The position numbers were made by a program, and so were the translations under genes. Of a DNA stretch of 64,000 bases, positions 26,492 through 33,111 are shown one piece after another. The stretch spans positions 186,001 to 250,000 of the forward strand of contig QQVD01000050.1 of the NCBI GenBank assembly GCA_003388555.1. Reading direction: 5' to 3'. Under the pieces are notes generated by a model. That model made no database searches, was not told where the DNA came from, and worked only from the letters and a program-made list of their open reading frames with translations. The stretch's first letter is position 1, and every line of letters begins with the position of its first letter. Source of the DNA: Acidobacteriota bacterium. GTDB taxonomy: Bacteria > Acidobacteriota > Thermoanaerobaculia > Multivoradales > Multivoraceae.

Positions 26492-26941
26492 ATGACGAGA
26501 GAAGCGCCACCCGCAGCCGCGGCACCGCCACGCAGGCCGGCGCGTCGCGCTGCCCTCCTGGTGCAGAGCGGCTTCCTGCTGCTCGTGGCGCAGGTGTCGC
26601 TGCGCCTGATCGGCTACCGCAGGACCCGCGGCCTGCTGGGGCGCCTGGGCTGGCTGACGCGCGGAGGCCGCTCGCGCGGGCTGCGTAGCATCTCGTGGGG
26701 CGTGCAGCGGGCGGCCCAGCTGCTGCCGAGCAGGCCGCAGTGCCTGCCTCAGGCGTTGGTGGCGGAGCGGCTCCTGGTGGCTGCGGGCCACTCCGCAGAG
26801 CTGGTGCTGGGCGTGCGCGATCCGGGGGATCGATTCGCCGCCCACGCGTGGGTGAGGAGCGGTGGTCAGCTCGTGGTCGGTGGCGACGTGTCGGGGTATC
26901 GGGTGCTGCAGCCGGTGGAAGGCGATCCTGGCTCGCGCTGA
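26492..26941 (+). CDS. Lasso peptide biosynthesis B2 leader peptidase (transglutaminase-like cysteine protease)
   Basis: This 149-aa protein has the compact transglutaminase-like B2 core: RPQCLPQALVAERLLVAAGH with nucleophile C84, then GVRDPGDRFAAHAWV with H118, and a D near residue 132 completing a Cys-His-Asp triad. About 60 residues ahead of it are basic and hydrophobic, as in other B2 proteins. B2 enzymes cut the leader after the x of T-x-G with help from the RRE protein B1. It lies about 8.5 kb from the precursor and is the only plus-strand gene at this end, converging on the sugar transferase with a 17-nt gap. Confidence 0.85.
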   Translation: MTREAPPAAAAPPRRPARRAALLVQSGFLLLVAQVSLRLIGYRRTRGLLGRLGWLTRGGRSRGLRSISWGVQRAAQLLPSRPQCLPQALVAERLLVAAGHSAELVLGVRDPGDRFAAHAWVRSGGQLVVGGDVSGYRVLQPVEGDPGSR

Positions 26942-26958
26942 GCGAGCTGCGCTTTCGG

Positions 26959-27702
26959 TCAGTCGGCGGGGGAGGTCGGGGAGTCAGCGCCGACTTTCCC
27001 GGGCGTCCGTCGCCTGAGCTGGCGCGCCAGGAACGGGCTCTGTGGCTCCGGAAGACCGGGCACGAGCCGCCACGGCGAGGAACCCGGCACCAGCACCAGC
27101 ACCGCGGTGGCCAGCAGCACCCGCAGGTCGAGCCAGAAGCCGCGGCGCTCCTGGTACCAGAGCTCGAGCTCGCCCTTGAACGGCAGGATCTCCTCGCGGT
27201 AGACCTCCCGAGCCTGGCGCCCCTGTGCGGCGCCGGCCGAGACGATCGCCTCCTCGTCGCGGAAGACGAGCGAGCCGACGCCGGTGACACCCGGCTTCAT
27301 GGCGACGATACGACGCTGGATCTCGGGCGGGTAGTCGGCGAAGCTGCGCGGCACCAGCGGCCGCCAACCGACCAGGCTCATGTCACCCCGGAGCACGTTG
27401 AGGATCTGCGGCAGCTCGTTGAGCTTGGCCATGCGCAGGAAGCGGCCGACCGGGAGTACCCGTGGGTCGCCGCGCAGGGTGATGTCGCGGTTGCCGGTGG
27501 TCTCCGAGTCGGCGCGCATGGTGACGAACTTGAAGATGTGGAAAGGCTCACCGCGATGGCCGACGCGCTGCTGCAGGAACCAGACCTTGCCCTCGCCGGT
27601 GAGGCGGAGGACCAGCATGATGAGCAGGAAAGGGATGGCCAGCAGCGCCAGCGCCAGACTCGCGACGAGTACGTCGAGCAGCCGTTTCAGCGACCCGCTC
27701 AC
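26959..27702 (-). CDS. Small phosphoglycosyltransferase (PglC/WcaJ-type bacterial sugar transferase)
   Basis: This 247-aa monotopic enzyme has one N-terminal hydrophobic segment (residues about 7-33), then the catalytic region PFHIFKFVTMRADSETTG and the signature ELPQILNVLRGDMSLVGWRP. It moves a phospho-sugar from a UDP-sugar onto undecaprenyl phosphate, starting glycan assembly. It lacks the large N-terminal domain of WbaP, so it is of the short PglC type. The GTG start overlaps the stop of the upstream dehydratase gene (GTGA). With the LegB/LegC/PglD-like genes upstream, its substrate may be UDP-diNAc-bacillosamine or a related 4-amino sugar. Confidence 0.9.
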   Translation of the reverse strand: MSGSLKRLLDVLVASLALALLAIPFLLIMLVLRLTGEGKVWFLQQRVGHRGEPFHIFKFVTMRADSETTGNRDITLRGDPRVLPVGRFLRMAKLNELPQILNVLRGDMSLVGWRPLVPRSFADYPPEIQRRIVAMKPGVTGVGSLVFRDEEAIVSAGAAQGRQAREVYREEILPFKGELELWYQERRGFWLDLRVLLATAVLVLVPGSSPWRLVPGLPEPQSPFLARQLRRRTPGKVGADSPTSPAD

Positions 27703-28952
27703 ATCTTCTGGTCCAGGTTCCTCTCCTCGACGCGGTGGGCGAAGGGGAGGGTGCGGTGCATGAGGTCGAGGAGCTGCGGCTGGGTCCAGGTGCGGGATTC
27801 CAGCAGCCTGTCGAGCTCGGTGAGGAAGGCGTCGAGGGTCTCGCGGTCGACCTTGGGGTGGTTGGTGACGATGCCGATCTCGGCGAAGCGCTCGAGGTCG
27901 ACGCTCTCCCCGTCGGCGAAGAACTCCTCTTGTTCCTTCTCGCCGGAGGTGTCTGAATCGAAGCGGTGGATGGGCCACCAGGGGGCGTCTTCGGGGCGCT
28001 CCGCGGCGAGGGCGCGGGCCTCGTTCTCGCTGGCGGCTTCGCGGGGCTCGAGGCCCTGGGCCTCGAGGAAGCGCAGCAGCAGGTCGCCGAAGTTGACCAG
28101 GTGGCGGGCGGGATCGAGGCGGGGGAAGAAGATCTCGCGGTCCTGGCCGAGCAGGGTGGAGAAGAGGCAGAGCAGCCCGGCCTCGCGCTCGACGACGAAG
28201 TAGCGGCGCACGTCGCGCGGCGCCACCAGGGGCTGGCCGCGCGCCTGGCGACGGCGCCACGAATCGGGCAGCGAGCCGTCGGAGAAGAGCACGTTGGCGA
28301 AGCGCGCGGTGGAGATCGGCACCCCCTGGCCGCGGTGCACCAGCAGCGACTCCATGACGCTCTTCGAGGCGCCCATCACGCTCACCGGGTTGGCGGCCTT
28401 GTCGGTGGAGACGCAGAAGTACTTGGTGGCGCCGCAGCGGCGGGCGAGCTCGAGCGTGCGCGAGGTGACCAGCAGGTTGACCCGCAGCATGCGCATCAGG
28501 GTCAGCGGGTCCTTCTCGCTGCGCACGTGCTTGAGGGCGGAGAAGTTGAGCACCACATCGTACGGCTTGGTGTGCGACTGCGCACTCTCGAGCGCTGCGA
28601 GCTCGGGGCCGAGGGCGTCGAAGCAGTAGGCCTGGAAGTCACCGCCCTGCGCGAGGTAGCCGAGTGAGGAGCGCAGGTCGCGGACCAGCTCGGCGAGGCC
28701 GTTCTCGCTCAGGTCGACGACGTGCAGGGCCGCCGGCTGGCGCTTGAACAGCTCGCGCACCACCGCGCGGCCGATCGAGCCGGCGCCGCCGACGACCAGG
28801 AAGCGCCGGTCGCGCACCCCTGCGTCGAGCTCGGCGGCGTGGCGCTGCAGGTCGTTCTCGAAGAGCAGCCTGTCGCGGCCGACGAGCGCCAGGTCGCGCC
28901 GATCGCGCAGATCGCGCGCGGTCTGCGAGGCGGCGTCGTCGACGGCGCTCAT
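27699..28952 (-). CDS. LegB-like UDP-GlcNAc 4,6-dehydratase (extended SDR, soluble)
   Basis: This 417-aa SDR has the NAD-binding loop VVGGAGSIGRAVVRELF, the family stretch ALKHVRSEKDPLTLMRML and the active-site segment CVSTDKAANPVSVMGASK, where Met takes the place of the usual Tyr as in PglF/FlaA1-type dehydratases. Unlike PglF or CapD it has no N-terminal membrane domain. It converts a UDP-HexNAc to the 4-keto-6-deoxy intermediate. The ATG at 28952 overlaps the acetyltransferase stop by 4 nt. The C-terminal 100 residues contain FADGESVDLERFAEIGIVTN, as I recall from LegB proteins. Confidence 0.85.
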   Translation of the reverse strand: MSAVDDAASQTARDLRDRRDLALVGRDRLLFENDLQRHAAELDAGVRDRRFLVVGGAGSIGRAVVRELFKRQPAALHVVDLSENGLAELVRDLRSSLGYLAQGGDFQAYCFDALGPELAALESAQSHTKPYDVVLNFSALKHVRSEKDPLTLMRMLRVNLLVTSRTLELARRCGATKYFCVSTDKAANPVSVMGASKSVMESLLVHRGQGVPISTARFANVLFSDGSLPDSWRRRQARGQPLVAPRDVRRYFVVEREAGLLCLFSTLLGQDREIFFPRLDPARHLVNFGDLLLRFLEAQGLEPREAASENEARALAAERPEDAPWWPIHRFDSDTSGEKEQEEFFADGESVDLERFAEIGIVTNHPKVDRETLDAFLTELDRLLESRTWTQPQLLDLMHRTLPFAHRVEERNLDQKM

Positions 28953-29620
28953 CGTCCGTGCCCTCGCATCGAGCGGGCCGGCACTCCGGCGACGCGCTGG
29001 TCGTCGTCGACGTCGCGGATCACCACCGCTCCCGCCGCCACCAGGGCGCGGGCGCCGATGCTGACCCCCTGGACCACCGAGCAACCGGTGCCGAGGTGCG
29101 CCCCCTCACCGATGTGCACGTTGCCGCTGAGGATCACCCCCGGCGCCAGGTGCACGAAGGCGCCGAGGCTGGCGTCGTGGTCGACCCTGGCGCCGGTGTT
29201 GACGATGCAGTGAGCACCGATCGTGGCACCGGGTTGCACGATGGCGCCGGCGAGGATCTGGCAGCCGGCACCGAGGTTGATCGGCGCGCAGACGAGAGCG
29301 GTGGGATCGATGACCGTCGCGAAGCGGAATCCACGCGCCTGCCAGTGGGCGACGATCTCGGCGCGTCGGGGCGAAGGGGCAATCGTGCCGACACCGAGCG
29401 CCAGCTCGACGCCCTGCGGATCCATCGCCTCGGCATCGGCGCCGGGGCGGATGGCGAGGTGGTCGATCCGCTGCCGCGCGCCGGGAGTCGGCAGGCCTGT
29501 CGCGAAGAGCACCTCGCGCCCGGCGCGACGCAGCGCTGAGAGCAGCACCCGGGCGTGGCCGCCGGCGCCGAGCAGGATCACCGGCCTCTCGTCGACGCCG
29601 CTCTCCGGCTGTTCGCTCAT
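28949..29620 (-). CDS. PglD/NeuD-like sugar O/N-acetyltransferase (left-handed beta-helix)
   Basis: This 223-aa protein has an N-terminal nucleotide/sugar-binding Rossmann part (VILLGAGGHARVLLSALRRA) and a C-terminal hexapeptide beta helix with IGAHCIVNTGARVDHDASLG, the catalytic His in the VDHD step. The last turns (GARALVAAGAVVIRDV) and the cap VAGVPARSM are canonical for acetyl-CoA enzymes of the PglD type, which N-acetylate UDP-4-amino sugars. The ATG overlaps the aminotransferase stop by 4 nt. The order aminotransferase, acetyltransferase, dehydratase, phosphoglycosyltransferase closely mirrors the bacillosamine pathway. Confidence 0.88.
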   Translation of the reverse strand: MSEQPESGVDERPVILLGAGGHARVLLSALRRAGREVLFATGLPTPGARQRIDHLAIRPGADAEAMDPQGVELALGVGTIAPSPRRAEIVAHWQARGFRFATVIDPTALVCAPINLGAGCQILAGAIVQPGATIGAHCIVNTGARVDHDASLGAFVHLAPGVILSGNVHIGEGAHLGTGCSVVQGVSIGARALVAAGAVVIRDVDDDQRVAGVPARSMRGHGR

Positions 29621-30879
29621 GGGCGGGAACCGTTGGCGTCGTCGGAGGGCGGGCGCTGCGGCGGCGCGCTCACCTCGCCGACCAGCGAGGCGCTGCTCGG
29701 AGGATTGATCACGCGCGCGTGCAGCGACTCGGTGACGGGGAGCGGACCGCGCGGTGCGTCACGGTACGGTGCCAGCAGGTGCAGCGGCTTCCACACCGGG
29801 CGCGACTGCAGGCCGGCGTCGGCGAGCGCCGCGAGCAGCGCATCGCGCAGCGCCATGTCGGGAGCGTCGAGCACCAGGGCGACCAGCCACTCGTTGCGCC
29901 GCGTGCCGGCGGGCTCGGGGAAGACCGAGATCCCGTCGAGGCCTTCCAGGGCCGCCACGTAGCGGTTCGCCAGCGTGCGTTTGAGCTCGAGCAGCTGGTC
30001 GAGCACCTCGAGCTGGGCGCAGCCGAGGGCTGCGTTGGGGTTGGGCAGGCGGTAGTTGTAGCCCACCGCGTCGTGCTCGTACTCCCACGGGTGGGGGCGC
30101 TTGGCGGTGGTGCTGAGGTGCCGTGCGCGCCGCGCCAGCTCGGGGTCGTGGGTGATCAGGGCGCCGCCACCGCCGGTGCTGACGATCTTGTTGCCGTTGA
30201 AGCTGAGGATGCCGACCCGCCCGAAGAGGCCCGGGTGGCGACCGTCGCGCCACGAGCCGAGCGCCTCGGCCGAATCTTCGACGACCTCGAGACGCCAGCG
30301 CGCGGCGATCTCGACCAGCCTCTCGATCTGGCACGGATTGCCGAACACGTGCACCGGCACCAGCGCCTTGAGGCGTCGGCCGGTGACGCGGTTGCGGCAG
30401 CCGTCCCGCTGCAGCTCGGCGACTTCCTCGAGCCGGCGCTCCAGCGCCTCCGGGTCGAGCCCCAGCGTGCCCTCCTCGACGTCTACGAAGTGGGGCAGGG
30501 CGCCGGCGTGGCGGATGGCGTTGGCGGTGGCGACGAAGGAGATCGCCGGGCACAGCACCTCGTCGCCCGGCTCGACGCCGCCGACCTCGAGCGCCAGGTG
30601 CAGGGCGCAGGTGCCGTTGACGACGGCGACCGCGTCGGCGGCACCGGTGATCTCGGCGAGCTGCCGTTCGAAGCGCTCGACGAACGCGCCGGCGGTGGAG
30701 ATCCAGTTGCTGTCGAGACACTCGCGGGTGTACTCCCAGGCGCGGGTGCCGCGCAGGCTGGGCTCGTGCAGCAGGGCTGGCCGCCGGTCCTCGGGCACCA
30801 CCCCCTGCAGGCGCGAGATCACCTCGGCGACGAGGGCCGTTCCGGCCTCGGAGAGTGGCGGCGGTGCAACGGGGCTCAT
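29617..30879 (-). CDS. LegC-like PLP-dependent sugar aminotransferase (DegT/DnrJ/EryC1/StrS family)
   Basis: This 420-aa fold-type I aminotransferase has VAVVNGTCALHLALEVGGV, DEVLCPAISFVATANAI and VVEDSAEALGSW. The PLP lysine lies in SFNGNKIVSTGGGGALIT. Then HPWEYEHDAVGYNYRLPNPN is typical of sugar 4-aminotransferases. Compared with PglE it has an N-terminal extension of about 40 residues (LLHEPSLRGTRAWEY), as in LegC-family proteins. It aminates the 4-keto sugar made by the LegB-like enzyme. It starts 61 nt after the WecA-like gene and overlaps the acetyltransferase by 4 nt. Confidence 0.9.
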   Translation of the reverse strand: MSPVAPPPLSEAGTALVAEVISRLQGVVPEDRRPALLHEPSLRGTRAWEYTRECLDSNWISTAGAFVERFERQLAEITGAADAVAVVNGTCALHLALEVGGVEPGDEVLCPAISFVATANAIRHAGALPHFVDVEEGTLGLDPEALERRLEEVAELQRDGCRNRVTGRRLKALVPVHVFGNPCQIERLVEIAARWRLEVVEDSAEALGSWRDGRHPGLFGRVGILSFNGNKIVSTGGGGALITHDPELARRARHLSTTAKRPHPWEYEHDAVGYNYRLPNPNAALGCAQLEVLDQLLELKRTLANRYVAALEGLDGISVFPEPAGTRRNEWLVALVLDAPDMALRDALLAALADAGLQSRPVWKPLHLLAPYRDAPRGPLPVTESLHARVINPPSSASLVGEVSAPPQRPPSDDANGSRP

Positions 30880-30940
30880 GGCGGTCGGGGCTGGCGATGT
30901 CGAGAGCGGTCGCGGGCCGGGCCGGCGGCAGCTCGGTCCC

Positions 30941-32530
30941 TCAGGGCGCCGCCGGCGACCTGCCCATGCGGACGTCCGCGGCTGGGGCTTCGAACGTGAG
31001 GGTCTGGCGCACGACGCCCGGCAGCTCGTGGTCGGCGCACTCGCTCTGTACCTGGATCCGTTGCACGCCGCGCTCGAGCGCGTCGCAGAGCCGCTCGAGC
31101 AGGATGTAGTGCTCGCCGGGATCGTGTTCCCGGGCGCCGAACAGGTCGTCTCCGGGGTCCACGCTCGGCTCCAGCACCGCGATGAGCTGGCCGATCGTCT
31201 CGCCAGACACGCGGATCTCGCGCGTCCAGCGCACCAGGCGATCTCCCGGTTGGCGGCTCGGGCTCACCGGCGCGGTGAGGGGGATGCGCCGCACCGCGGC
31301 GAGGCCGTCGGCCAGCTCGAGCTCGAGATGGCGGATCGGCAGCTCTGCCACGGCGCGGCCCAGCTGGTGCTGGATGGCGCGCAGGCTGCCCGGGGCCGGG
31401 ATCTCGGTCGACAGGCCCTTGAGCGAGCGGTGGAACTCGCGGTTGCGCCGCCGGGTCTGCGGCATGTGGGGCCCGAGCACCTCGCGGGCGTAGCGCGAGC
31501 GGTGCACGACGAGGAAGACGACGACTCCCGACAGCACCAACGCCAGGGTCGTCGACAGCCGGCCGTCGACGTTGGCGAGTAGCGCCAGCGCGGTGAACGC
31601 CGAGGCCAGCAGGTAGAGGGTGAGCACCGCGTCGCGGTGCGACAGGCCGAGGTGCATCAGCCGGTGGTGCAGGTGGCCACGGTCGGCGCTCATCAGCGGC
31701 AGCCCGCGCGCCCGCCGTCGCAGCACCACCAGCAGCGTGTCGAGGATCGGCACCCCGAGCGCCAGCAGAGGCACCAGCACCGCCACCGCGGCCTGGTTCT
31801 TCTGGTTGCTGGCGATCGCCGCCGCGGCCAGCACCAGGCCGAGGAGGTGCGAGCCGCTGTCGCCCATGAAGATCGAGGCGGGGTGGAAGTTGAACACCAG
31901 GAAGCCGAGCAGGGCGCCGACCAGGGTGACCATGGTGAGGATCAGCATCGCCTTGCCGGCGAGCACCGCGACCACCAGCAGCGGCAGGATGGCGAACAGG
32001 GCGATGCCGGCGGCGAGCCCGTCGAGCCCGTCGATGAGGTTGAGCGCGTTGATCACGCCGACGAACCAGAGCACGGTGATGGGCAGCGCCAGCCAGCCGA
32101 GCGGGATCGGGTCGCTGTCGAGCAGGCGGATGGCGTGCACCTGGTAGCCGCACACCCACATCACGCCGGCGATGGCGATCTGGCCGCCCAGCTTGCTGAA
32201 CGCCGTCGAGCCGCGCAGGTCGTCCCAGAAGCCGAGGCCCAGCGCCATCAGGCCGCCGAGGAAGAGGCCGAAGGTCTGCATTGCAGACTGGCGCAGCAGC
32301 GGCGCGAAGCTGTTCTGGGTCAGCAGCAGGCCGATCAGGGGCACGTAGAACGCGACGGCGATCGCCAGTCCGCCGACCCGCGGCGTCGGCCTGCCGTGCA
32401 CCTTGCGCGAGGAGTGGGCGTTGTCGAGCCAGCCGCGTCGGATCGCCGTCGCCCTCACCCAGGGCGTTGCCAGCAGGGCGCAGAGGAAGGCCGTGCCGAG
32501 GGCGACCGTGTAGCTGATCGAGATGCTCAA
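30941..32530 (-). CDS. wecA: WecA/MraY-family polyprenyl-phosphate sugar-1-phosphate transferase with C-terminal extension
   Basis: This 529-aa protein has about ten membrane helices. Family signatures are the acid pair GFWDDLRG (D103, D104), NALNLIDGLDGLAAG (about 161-175), FMGDSGS (221-227) and the basic HLHHRL site (286-291). It loads a HexNAc-1-phosphate onto undecaprenyl phosphate. The last 185 residues, after the final helix, form a soluble tail not found in standard WecA (about 350 aa). TTG at 32530 with a GAGGGG ribosome site is preferred; an ATG at 32602 would add 24 residues. It heads the sugar-nucleotide operon. Confidence 0.85.
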   Translation of the reverse strand: MSISISYTVALGTAFLCALLATPWVRATAIRRGWLDNAHSSRKVHGRPTPRVGGLAIAVAFYVPLIGLLLTQNSFAPLLRQSAMQTFGLFLGGLMALGLGFWDDLRGSTAFSKLGGQIAIAGVMWVCGYQVHAIRLLDSDPIPLGWLALPITVLWFVGVINALNLIDGLDGLAAGIALFAILPLLVVAVLAGKAMLILTMVTLVGALLGFLVFNFHPASIFMGDSGSHLLGLVLAAAAIASNQKNQAAVAVLVPLLALGVPILDTLLVVLRRRARGLPLMSADRGHLHHRLMHLGLSHRDAVLTLYLLASAFTALALLANVDGRLSTTLALVLSGVVVFLVVHRSRYAREVLGPHMPQTRRRNREFHRSLKGLSTEIPAPGSLRAIQHQLGRAVAELPIRHLELELADGLAAVRRIPLTAPVSPSRQPGDRLVRWTREIRVSGETIGQLIAVLEPSVDPGDDLFGAREHDPGEHYILLERLCDALERGVQRIQVQSECADHELPGVVRQTLTFEAPAADVRMGRSPAAP

Positions 32531-33111
32531 GGCTCGAGCCCCTCGACGAGCGGAGTCAGGACGGACGAGAGCAAACGGGATCCCCGCGAAGTGGTTTGCC
32601 ATGAGGCTCCCAGCCGCGGGTCGGGTGGAAGCGCCAGTGGACGCCAGGGACGTCGTTCGAGGAGATGGCGTCACTGTAGCACGGCCGGCGTCGCCGGAAG
32701 TGACGACCTGTCAGTGGTTTCGGCACAGCTCCGAGCCTCTCCGGAGAGCACGGGTCGATCGCTGTCCGGGCACGCCGCGAGCCTCGGCAACGCAAGGACA
32801 CCTCCTCGGTGCCGCCGACCGGCGGCCCGATCGACGAACCGATGCTCGCCGCTCTGCTCGTGGGGATTCCGTGAAGGTGCTGGCCGGGTGGTGGGGCAGG
32901 AGGCCGTCTCGGGCGGCCCTTCACACCCGCTCGGGCCTGTTCCGGGCTCAGACCGGGATCAGCCGGCACCCGGCTCCGAGCTCTCCCGCGTCGGGCGCAC
33001 AGGAGACGTGGGACCGGGAGCGGGAATCCGTCGCCAGGGGCGTGGCGAAGTGCCGAGTGGTACCCCCGCCAGCCGAGACCGCCACTTCCCTGCCCGAGGA
33101 GCTCGCCCGCG
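32531..33111. other. Intergenic region between divergent wecA-like and ADOP permease genes
   Basis: I see no gene with family-like protein sequence on either strand in these 581 bp. The composition is GC-rich with open shadow frames only. A 13-bp palindrome (CCGGCG-T-CGCCGG) occurs at 32685-32697. It should contain promoters for both flanking genes, but no convincing hexamer pair stands out. Confidence 0.5.
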
